This document shows positions 1-5,878 of a stretch of 7,529 bases of DNA, one piece after another. The notes beneath the pieces were generated by a model that saw nothing but the letters and a program-made list of their open reading frames with translations, was not told where the DNA came from and searched no databases. The stretch lies in NCBI GenBank assembly GCA_025451425.1, contig JANWKK010000288.1, positions 1-7,529 on the forward strand. Direction: 5' to 3'. The stretch is from Gemmatimonadaceae bacterium (GTDB lineage: Bacteria > Gemmatimonadota > Gemmatimonadetes > Gemmatimonadales > Gemmatimonadaceae). The first letter of the stretch is position 1. Each line of letters begins with the position of its first letter. A program made the position numbers and the translations under genes.

Positions 1-2320
1 CAGGACGGCCGCCTTCGCCGCCGCGACCACCGCCGCGAGCGCTCTGGCCTAACAAACCGGAGGGGATCACCAGGGCGTCGAATTTCGCTTTCAAATTGCC
101 AGCGTCGATGTCCTGCGGATACACCACGGTATACGGAAACTCGAACTGCTCGAGCAGCCAACGGATCTGGCCCGATGGCATCGACCCGCCGTAGACGTCG
201 GCGAGCGCGATGCGTGGCGCGGCGAGCTTGGTCGCGTCGCCGGCAGGACGCGATGCCGAGCCGTCGAAGCTGACGCCGAGATCGGTCGCTGCCTTCTGGA
301 GGATCGGCAATGTCGAAGACTTTGCCGTCACATAGAACGAACCGGCGGGATACGACTTGCCGTTCGCCGTCATCGGGCTCTTGAGCCAGTACACGTCTTC
401 GCCCGCCTTGAGCAGGCGGTTGATCGCGGTGAACGCATCGTTCTCTTGATGAGAAAATACGTAACCTGCCGCACCGTTCGTTCCGGCGATCGTACCAGCC
501 GGCACCACCGCGAGGCCTTCAACCTTCTCGAAGGGCCCGTCGAATCCATCGAGCACGCGATCGAACTGCACACCCATCTGATACGCGAGTGTCCACCCCG
601 CGTTATCGTATGGACGCTTCGGCGGGCCGCCTGGATAGGCGAAATCGTTCGGGTGATCCTGCGGCTCGAACATGTCGAGCACATAAGGACGGAACGCCTG
701 TCCCGTCTTCACGACAAACGAGCCGACGGGATACGACTTGCCATTCACCGTGAACGGGCTCGTCGCACGGAACACGGAAATCCCAACATGCCGTAACGTG
801 TTGACGAATTTTGTCGCCGTTGGGAAATCGGCTTGATTCGATGGAATGATGTAACCACGCGCGTCACGCTTGGCCGGATCGCGGAGCACGGTGTTGAAGA
901 ACTTGATATCGGTGCCGCCACCGAACGGCGCCACCGGATTGCCGACCGCGCCCGCGCCGGCCGGACCCGTGGCCCGCGCACGGCCACTGCGCCCGCCACG
1001 GCCACCCGCGCCGCCAGCCGCAGCTTCATCGCCACTGGTTTGCTCGCCGGCGAGCTGTGCTCCCCCCGCCTCAGCAACCTTGGCCTCGACGGCGGCGATG
1101 TCGCTCGGTGTCGTCGTCCAATTGTCGCGGCTTCCCTTCTCGATCGAGTTCTTGCCCATTCGGTAGATGTCGAACAACAACTCATCACGCTGACGCGACG
1201 CATAGTCGAGCACCGCGTAGTTCGCCGTGACCGAATAGTCCACCGACTGGCGGAAGTGCCACACTGGCTGCGGATCGATCGGATACATGAGGTCCGCGCG
1301 CGGCAGCGTCATTGCGGGAATGAACGGAATGCGCTGCGGCGTCGGATTGCCGATCGTCTCGGTGAGCAGACCGATCATGTTATGGAAGTAGACCGTCGTA
1401 CGCAGGCCGCCATTCCACCACGTCGAGTAGCTCGATCCCGACCGAATCGTCACGCCGGGCTTGTGCTCCATGGCGAAACGCGTCTGCATCGCCGCGCCGA
1501 CCGCGTCGATCTCCATCGGGATCGCTGGATCGAAGTTGTAGTTGAACGGATCGCGAAACGGCGGCGCGAACATCACCGCGCCCGCAGGGCCGGTCTGGTG
1601 GTGATTGTAGACGATCTGCGGGAACCAGTCCCAGTACATGACATGGTTTTCGTTTTTCGTCTCGGCCTGGTTTGACATGTAAAAGTCGCGGTTATCATCG
1701 TGCCCCACGTACTTTTGGTAGAGGCGCGGAATGTTCATGTTCCGCTTGAGCGAATCCGGCTCCTGCATGTACCAGCTCGACACGAGCTGCATGCCATCGG
1801 GATTCACGTGCACGGCGAGGATGATGTCGTCGTTCAGGATCCGCTTCGTTTCCTCATCGTTTCGGCTCAGGAGCTGATAGACGGTCTCCATCAGCTGCGC
1901 GGCGCCTAACACTTCGGTCGCGTGCAACCCGCCGTCGATCCAGACGACCGCTTTGCCGTCTTTGGCGAGCGCGTGCGCCTGTTCATCAGTCAACCCCTCC
2001 GCTAGTGCAAGCCGACGGGAAATATCCTTGTATCGGTCGATCTTCTTCATGTTCTCCGGCGACGAAATGATCGCCATGAGTTGCGATCGCCCCTCGGCCG
2101 ACCTTCCGATCTCGACCAGCTTCATGCGGTCGGACTCTTTGGCGAGCTTTTGCCAGTACGCCTGGAACTGATCGTAATTCGCGAGCCAGTAGTCGTCGCC
2201 GATGTTATGGCCGAACTGCTCTTTGGGACTCGTGATGTGGCTCTGGGCCTGCACGACCGCTGCCGAGAAAACGAGCGGAAGCGCGGCAGCTCGCCAGAGG
2301 CGATGACTGCACGTACGCAT
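1..2320 (-). CDS. Secreted M14-family zinc carboxypeptidase (C-terminus beyond window)
   Basis: The minus-strand frame is open from ATG at 2320-2318 to the window edge: 773 complete codons and no stop. A GGAGG at 2328-2332 lies 7 nt before the ATG. Residues 1-25 form a signal peptide (Arg/His, then a hydrophobic stretch, VQA cleavage site before QS), so the enzyme should be exported. The M14 catalytic domain spans about 43-390. The zinc ligands H133 and E136 lie in GGLHATEVLG and the third is H241 in NHHQTG. NPDG is at 173-176, the substrate-binding N210-R211 in GHDDNRDF, and the catalytic base is probably E321 in LLTETIG. A Gly/Ala/Arg-rich linker follows at about 418-468. The region 470-773 holds a duplicated NGKSYPxGSF motif (residues 526-535 and 653-662). 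At 702-755 a segment resembles the glutamine-amidotransferase-like domain of long bacterial M14 proteins (inference). The visible part ends in another Gly/Arg run. Family members remove or hydrolyse C-terminal residues of peptides; the substrate here is unknown. It has no evident functional link to the ribosomal genes upstream. Confidence 0.9.
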   Translation of the reverse strand, partial: MRTCSHRLWRAAALPLVFSAAVVQAQSHITSPKEQFGHNIGDDYWLANYDQFQAYWQKLAKESDRMKLVEIGRSAEGRSQLMAIISSPENMKKIDRYKDISRRLALAEGLTDEQAHALAKDGKAVVWIDGGLHATEVLGAAQLMETVYQLLSRNDEETKRILNDDIILAVHVNPDGMQLVSSWYMQEPDSLKRNMNIPRLYQKYVGHDDNRDFYMSNQAETKNENHVMYWDWFPQIVYNHHQTGPAGAVMFAPPFRDPFNYNFDPAIPMEIDAVGAAMQTRFAMEHKPGVTIRSGSSYSTWWNGGLRTTVYFHNMIGLLTETIGNPTPQRIPFIPAMTLPRADLMYPIDPQPVWHFRQSVDYSVTANYAVLDYASRQRDELLFDIYRMGKNSIEKGSRDNWTTTPSDIAAVEAKVAEAGGAQLAGEQTSGDEAAAGGAGGRGGRSGRARATGPAGAGAVGNPVAPFGGGTDIKFFNTVLRDPAKRDARGYIIPSNQADFPTATKFVNTLRHVGISVFRATSPFTVNGKSYPVGSFVVKTGQAFRPYVLDMFEPQDHPNDFAYPGGPPKRPYDNAGWTLAYQMGVQFDRVLDGFDGPFEKVEGLAVVPAGTIAGTNGAAGYVFSHQENDAFTAINRLLKAGEDVYWLKSPMTANGKSYPAGSFYVTAKSSTLPILQKAATDLGVSFDGSASRPAGDATKLAAPRIALADVYGGSMPSGQIRWLLEQFEFPYTVVYPQDIDAGNLKAKFDALVIPSGLLGQSARGGGRGGEGGRP

Positions 2321-2344
2321 CGAGAAACCTCCAGGTGGGACGCT

Positions 2345-2368
2345 GCCGCGGCACCGTGCCGCGATCGC
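2345..2368 (-). promoter_or_regulatory. Palindromic leader of the M14 peptidase gene
   Basis: A perfect inverted repeat with 8-bp arms at 2347-2354 and 2356-2363 (CGCGGCAC, one base, GTGCCGCG) sits about 14 nt upstream of the peptidase Shine-Dalgarno. A second palindrome, GCGATCGC, overlaps its end at 2361-2368. It could be an operator or a 5'-UTR hairpin with a 6-bp GC stem and 5-nt loop. I see no convincing -35/-10 pair nearby, so the promoter is not placed. Confidence 0.4.
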
Positions 2369-2419
2369 GCTGGTTGAGCATATCCGCGGGTCTTACGCGT
2401 CGATAGGCCCGAATGCTGA

Positions 2420-2504
2420 GGTGCTAGGGTGTAGGCGCAAGGGTATAGGTGCCAGGGAGCTGACAGCTTCTAGCACTAGCACCTAGCACCTAGCACTTAG
2501 CACT
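2420..2504. repeat. Two inverted arrays of degenerate heptamers between map and the peptidase gene
   Basis: On the plus strand, five GG-initiated heptamers (GGTGCTA, GGGTGTA, GGCGCAA, GGGTATA, GGTGCCA) run from 2420 to 2454. Then comes a centre containing the inverted repeat AGCTGACAGCT (2458-2468). Then TAGCAC, TAGCACC, TAGCACC, TAGCACT, TAGCACT run from 2471 to 2504. The right array is the reverse complement of the left word, so RNA from this spacer could form a long imperfect hairpin just after map. That fits an operon-end terminator or transcript-end structure, although there is no clear U-tract. The last unit overlaps the map stop codon (TAA, 2506-2504). Because TAG/CTA recurs every 7 bp, stops occur in all six frames. 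The remaining part of the gap (2369-2419) shows nothing recognisable. Confidence 0.75.
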
Positions 2505-3256
2505 TAGAGCGAGGTCAGCACTCTTGGCCCAGACTCCGTGATTGCGACCGTATGCTCAAAATGCGCCGACCGCGAGCCATCGATCGTCACGATGGTCCAT
2601 TTGTCGGCGAGCGTCTTCGTCGCCGGGCCGCCGGCGTTCACCATTGGCTCGATCGCGATCGTAAGCCCCGGAACGAGCTTCTCGCGCCGCGTCGGTTTGC
2701 CGTAGTTCGGCACCTGCGGCTCCTCGTGGAACTCCGTGCCGATGCCATGACCGACGAGGTCGCGCACGATGCTGAACTTCGCGCGTTCGACCACGCCCTG
2801 TACGGCCGCGCCGATGTCGCCGACGTGATTGCCCGGCTGTGCGGCGGCGATCCCGGCCGCGAGTGCTTCCTGCGTCACCGCAAGCAGACGCTGCGTCTCG
2901 TCGTCGATCTCGCCGACGGGCACTGTCACGGCGCTGTCGGTGAAGTAGCCCTTGTAGCCGACGCCGACGTCGATCGAAAGCACGTCCCCGTCTTTCAGAA
3001 CGCGCTTGCGAGAAGGGATTCCATGCACGACCTCGCTATTGATGGACGTGCAGATACTTCCGGGAAACCCGTATAGGCCCTTGAATGCTGGCGTCGCGCC
3101 TTCGTGGCTGCGAATGAAATCTTCGGCGATCTGATCGAGCTCACCCGTCGAGATACCGCCGTGCACCGCGTCGCGCAGGTGCTCCACCGTCGCAGCGAGA
3201 ATCTTGCCTCCCTGCGCCATGAGCTCGATCTCGCGATTCGACTTGAGCTGGATCAC
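2504..3256 (-). CDS. map: Methionine aminopeptidase, type I
   Basis: Removes the initiator methionine from nascent proteins in the cytoplasm at the ribosome, using a di-metal centre. The 250-residue protein matches the length of single-domain type Ia enzymes. The five metal ligands are all visible at nearly the same numbers as in E. coli: D96 (in DVLSIDVG), D107 (in GYFTDSAV), H170 (in LVGHGIG), E203 (in AIEPM) and E234 (in HFEHT). The substrate-pocket histidines H79 (in VVHGIP) and H177 (in FHEEP) are also present. I chose the GTG at 3256-3254. It overlaps the adk stop in a GTGA arrangement, which suggests translational coupling, and gives the usual N-terminus (IQLKSNREIELM). The frame stays open upstream to 3454, but that part lies inside adk and resembles nothing. 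The stop is TAA. It is the last spc-type gene here. Confidence 0.97.
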   Translation of the reverse strand: MIQLKSNREIELMAQGGKILAATVEHLRDAVHGGISTGELDQIAEDFIRSHEGATPAFKGLYGFPGSICTSINSEVVHGIPSRKRVLKDGDVLSIDVGVGYKGYFTDSAVTVPVGEIDDETQRLLAVTQEALAAGIAAAQPGNHVGDIGAAVQGVVERAKFSIVRDLVGHGIGTEFHEEPQVPNYGKPTRREKLVPGLTIAIEPMVNAGGPATKTLADKWTIVTIDGSRSAHFEHTVAITESGPRVLTSL

Positions 3257-3888
3257 CTGCCGAGCGCGCGCAGAACGCGCTGAGTGACATCGCCCACGGT
3301 CCCGTTCGCGTCGACGACAGCGATGCGCGCGCCGTTGCGCTTGTACCAATCGAACTCCGGCGCCGTCTGCGCCGTGTAAACGCTCAGGCGGTTCCGCACC
3401 GCTTCCGGCTCGTCGTCGCTCCGGCGCATAACGACACCGCCACACTTGGGACACTTGGCGCCGGACGGAAGATCACTGTACGGCGTCTGACATGTCGAGC
3501 ACACCGTGCGCGTGCCCATGCGCCGCACGATCTCCTCGTCAGGCACCTCGAGTGAGACGACGGCGTCGACCTTCCGGCCGAGGGACTTGAGCATGGCTGC
3601 CAGCCCCTCCGCCTGCGGAACGGTGCGTACCACGCCGTCGAGAACGACGCCGCGGGAATAGTCGGGCTTGGCGAGCTCCTCGCGGACGATCCCGAGAATC
3701 ACCGAATCGGGCACGAGATCACCGCGGTCCATGTAGCCCTTGGCCTCGCGACCGAGCGGTGTGCCCTCTTTCACCGCCGAGCGCAGCACGTTGCCCGTCG
3801 CCAGCGTCGGCACGCCGAGCGACTCCGCGATCTTTGGAGCTTGCGTGCCCTTGCCCGAGCCGGGTTTGCCGAAGAGGACGATGACCAT
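3253..3888 (-). CDS. adk: Adenylate kinase with zinc-type LID
   Basis: Cytoplasmic enzyme catalysing ATP + AMP = 2 ADP. From the ATG at 3888-3886 it has 211 residues and aligns with E. coli Adk almost number for number. The P-loop GKPGSGKGT is at 7-15. R36, D84, R88, Q92, R156, D158, D159 and R167 are retained. The LID carries C130-x2-C133 and C146-x2-C149, a structural zinc site as in many Gram-positive and other non-enteric enzymes. Two normally near-invariant AMP-site motifs are altered: STGD reads ATGN (30-33), and DGFPRT reads DGVVRT (84-89). An in-frame TTG at 3894 is possible but would only add two residues before the typical MVIVLFG start. No Shine-Dalgarno precedes the start. A GC-rich hairpin ends 7 nt upstream. 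It is followed by map with a 4-bp overlap. The family is certain; normal activity is only probable because of the motif changes. Confidence 0.94.
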   Translation of the reverse strand: MVIVLFGKPGSGKGTQAPKIAESLGVPTLATGNVLRSAVKEGTPLGREAKGYMDRGDLVPDSVILGIVREELAKPDYSRGVVLDGVVRTVPQAEGLAAMLKSLGRKVDAVVSLEVPDEEIVRRMGTRTVCSTCQTPYSDLPSGAKCPKCGGVVMRRSDDEPEAVRNRLSVYTAQTAPEFDWYKRNGARIAVVDANGTVGDVTQRVLRALGR

Positions 3889-3895
3889 GAACAAA

Positions 3896-3945
3896 GGGGC
3901 TAGGGTCTAGGGACATAGGGGCTAGCCCTAAGACCCTAGGCCCCC
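3896..3945 (-). terminator. Terminator-like hairpin of heptamer repeats between secY and adk
   Basis: The secY-adk spacer folds into a strong stem. CTAGGGTCT at 3900-3908 pairs perfectly with AGACCCTAG at 3931-3939, and is extended outward by GGGG/CCCC and inward by AGGG/CCCT with single-base bulges. On the transcribed strand the stem is followed by TTTGTTC and then the adk ATG. The spacer is built of roughly 7-bp TA-initiated words (TAGGGTC, TTAGGGC, TAGCCCC, TAGACCC, TAGCCCC). It could be a weak or partial intrinsic terminator or a translational control hairpin. The stem is plain in the sequence; the function is inferred. Confidence 0.5.
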
Positions 3946-3948
3946 CTA

Positions 3949-5289
3949 TCAGTATCCGCCTGGTGCGCCTTGCCGCCCTCTGAATCGGACGCGGCCCTTC
4001 TTCATGAACCCGTCGTATTTCCGGAGGAGCAGATGCTGCTGCATCTGAGTCAGCGTGTCGAGCGCGACACCGACGACGATGAGCAGCGACGTGCCGCCGA
4101 AGGAGAACGGAACGTTGATGAGGCGACTGATCCAGATCGGCAGCAGCGCGATGATCGTTAGGAAGATCGCGCCCGGCAGCGTGATCTTGGCGACGACGTC
4201 CTCGATATACTCGGCCGTCTTGGCACCCGGCTTCACGCCAGGAACGAAGCCACCCTGCTTCTTCAGATTCTCCGCGACGTCGATCGGATTGAAGATGATC
4301 GCCGTGTAGAAGTATGTGAAAAAGAGAATGAGCGCCGCCATCAGCACGTAGTAGAGCACCGAGCCGGGCTGCAGGTACTCGGAGATGTCGCGGAGTTTCT
4401 GAACGCTCGAGAACTGTGCCGCCGTGCCCGGGATGACGATCACTGATTGTGCGAACACAATCGGCATGACGCCCGAGGAGTTGATGCGCAGCGGTATGAA
4501 GCTGCGAGATGCCTCGCGCATTCGTCCGCGCGCCATCGTTCGTTGCGGGATCTGAATCAGGACGCGGCGCGCCGCCATCGTCACCGCCACGACGGATGCG
4601 ACGACAGCGACCATCAACACCATCAAGACGAGCAGGTTGAAGGTCGGGATCGCGCCGGAGCCGATGAACTTGAAGGTCTCGCCGATGCCCGGCCAGATGC
4701 GGTCGACAATCGAGAAGAAGATCATCAAGCTCGCGCCATTCCCCAACCCACGCTCGGTGATCTGCTCACCGAGCCACATCACGAACATCGCTCCCGTGGT
4801 GAGGAAGAAGGCGGTCTGGAGGCGGAAGGCAAACCCCGGCGAATCGACGACGCCCGGCAGCGACTCGGTGAAGAGCGCGAAACCCCACGCCTGCACCCAC
4901 GCGAGACCAATCGTTGCATAACGCGTCCATTGATTGACGCGCTTCCGGCCTTCCTCGTCCTTTTGCATCTTCTCAACTTGCGGAATGACCGCGCCCGCGA
5001 TCTGCTGGAAGATGCTCGCCGAGATGTACGGCATGATTCCGAGCGCGAACACCGTTGCGCGCGAAAGCTGTCCGCCGGTGAAGAGGTCGTAGAGACCGAG
5101 GAGTCCGCCGCCGTTGCTCTGATTCTTGAAGAAGTCGATGAGCGCGGCGGGATTCACGCCGGGCGCAGTAACGTGCGCGCCGACGCGATAGATCACCAAG
5201 CAGAGGAGCGTGAAGAGGATTTTTTCCTTCAGCTCGGTGGTGTTCCAGATGTTGCGCACCGCCGTCGCTGCGGCATTGCTCTGAGCCAT
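3949..5289 (-). CDS. secY: Preprotein translocase subunit SecY
   Basis: Central channel protein of the SecYEG translocon in the cytoplasmic membrane, through which unfolded proteins are exported or inserted. The 446 residues are the family's usual length. Ten hydrophobic segments are visible at roughly 24-44, 78-100, 123-141, 155-175, 183-200, 213-239, 271-291, 312-335, 370-390 and 394-412. The plug region (about 62-75, LLGLYDLFTGG) precedes the first SecY signature (VFALGIMPYISASIFQQ, 80-96). The second signature is at 171-190 (MWLGEQITERGLGNG, then ASLMI). The C5 cytosolic loop reads FVPGVKPGAKT (348-358) and carries Lys353 where E. coli has Arg357. The C-terminal tail is basic. The ATG at 5289 is followed by MAQSNAAA. 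Upstream there is only a weak AGGTAGAG, lying within a small hairpin. It sits in the conserved rplO-secY-adk order. Confidence 0.98.
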   Translation of the reverse strand: MAQSNAAATAVRNIWNTTELKEKILFTLLCLVIYRVGAHVTAPGVNPAALIDFFKNQSNGGGLLGLYDLFTGGQLSRATVFALGIMPYISASIFQQIAGAVIPQVEKMQKDEEGRKRVNQWTRYATIGLAWVQAWGFALFTESLPGVVDSPGFAFRLQTAFFLTTGAMFVMWLGEQITERGLGNGASLMIFFSIVDRIWPGIGETFKFIGSGAIPTFNLLVLMVLMVAVVASVVAVTMAARRVLIQIPQRTMARGRMREASRSFIPLRINSSGVMPIVFAQSVIVIPGTAAQFSSVQKLRDISEYLQPGSVLYYVLMAALILFFTYFYTAIIFNPIDVAENLKKQGGFVPGVKPGAKTAEYIEDVVAKITLPGAIFLTIIALLPIWISRLINVPFSFGGTSLLIVVGVALDTLTQMQQHLLLRKYDGFMKKGRVRFRGRQGAPGGY

Positions 5290-5389
5290 AAAACTCTACC
5301 TAGTAGAGGCCGATTGCCTAACGGGTAGCGAGCCGAGGGGAGCGAGTAGAGGGTGAACGGCCCTCTACCCAAAACGCTCTGCCCTCTAC
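5290..5389. repeat. CCCTCTAC/GTAGAGGG inverted-repeat spacer between rplO and secY
   Basis: The rplO-secY gap is made of copies of one short word in both orientations. GTAGAGGG at 5346-5353 and CCCTCTAC at 5361-5368 form an 8-bp perfect stem with a 7-nt loop. Another CCCTCTAC at 5382-5389 covers the rplO stop codon. CTCTAC at 5294-5299 and GTAGAG at 5303-5308 form a 6-bp stem with a 3-nt loop just before the secY start. AGCGAG is repeated directly at 5327-5332 and 5341-5346. No long U-tract follows, so a terminator is unproven. The small stem contains the only candidate Shine-Dalgarno of secY. Confidence 0.65.
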
Positions 5390-5868
5390 TCTTCTACGCT
5401 GCCACCCGCCGCCACGATCTTGTCTCGCGCCGCCGCGCTCATCTTGACCCCGCGCACCGTCACGGCGCCCGAGATCTTTCCGTTCGCGAGCAGCTTGATC
5501 TTCCCGTGATTGCGCCTAACGAGCCCCGCCTCGGCGAGCGTCTCCGGCGTCACTTCGCCGCTCACCTTCCCGAGATCGTCGAGGCGGATCACCTCGGCCT
5601 CCTCGCGGAAGGGATTCGTGAACCCGCGCTTCGGCAAACGGCGCGTGATGGGCATCTGGCCGCCCTCGAACGCCGGCTTGCCGCCACCCGGACCATGGTG
5701 ACCCGAGCGCGCCTTGATGCCTTTGTGTCCCTTGCCCGAGGTCTTGCCCTTACCCGAGCCTGGGCCGCGACCAATGCGCTTCCGGTTCCGATGCGAACCA
5801 GGAGCCGCTACCAGGTTGTGCAGCCCGATCTTTTCGACCTTTTCGGCCTTTTCCACGGTCTTCGCCAC
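5386..5868 (-). CDS. rplO: 50S ribosomal protein L15 (uL15)
   Basis: Large-subunit protein that binds 23S rRNA late in assembly. From the GTG at 5868 it has 160 residues, against 144 in E. coli. The Gly/Lys/Arg-rich RNA-binding N-terminal half is typical (RIGRGPGSGKGKTSGKGHKG, then GPGGGKPAFEGGQMPITRRL). The C-terminal L15 signature is present (KLLANGKISGAVTVRGVKMS, ending AAGGSVEE). The core begins at IGLHNL, preceded by a short charged extension with three (V/A)EK triplets encoded by a 9-bp repeat. Start choice: a GTG at 5880 overlaps the rpmD stop (GTGA) and would add four residues, but has no correctly spaced Shine-Dalgarno. The GTG at 5868 has GAGAGGA three bases upstream. The stop is TAG. 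It lies between rpmD and secY, as in most bacteria. Confidence 0.96.
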   Translation of the reverse strand: MAKTVEKAEKVEKIGLHNLVAAPGSHRNRKRIGRGPGSGKGKTSGKGHKGIKARSGHHGPGGGKPAFEGGQMPITRRLPKRGFTNPFREEAEVIRLDDLGKVSGEVTPETLAEAGLVRRNHGKIKLLANGKISGAVTVRGVKMSAAARDKIVAAGGSVEE

Positions 5869-5871
5869 AGT

Positions 5872-5878
5872 TCCTCTC
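5872..5878 (-). promoter_or_regulatory. Shine-Dalgarno GAGAGGA of rplO, supporting the GTG at 5868
   Basis: GAGAGGA lies across the rpmD stop region, 3 nt before the GTG at 5868. Spacing is short but acceptable. It overlaps the alternative GTG at 5880, which itself has no purine-rich element at a useful distance. This is why the shorter L15 is preferred. Confidence 0.5.

Noticed and set aside
833..1675. 280-codon plus-strand open frame
   Set aside because: It lies antisense to the peptidase gene, is dominated by Arg/His/Ala/Val as expected for the complement of GC-rich coding sequence, and has no recognisable domain.
2369..2419. Candidate promoter (TATGCT-like -10 on the minus strand) for the peptidase gene
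   Set aside because: No matching -35 hexamer at a suitable distance; the hit is no better than chance.
2471..2504. Possible CRISPR-like array from TAGCACC repeats
   Set aside because: Units are 7 bp with no spacers, and no cas genes are present.
3257..3454. Upstream extension of the map frame (66 codons)
   Set aside because: It overlaps adk entirely and resembles nothing. The GTG at 3256 gives the normal MetAP N-terminus and a 4-bp GTGA overlap.
4447..5328. 293-codon plus-strand open frame opposite secY
   Set aside because: Composition (Arg/His/Asp/Glu-rich) is that of a reverse-complement shadow; secY is unambiguous on the other strand.
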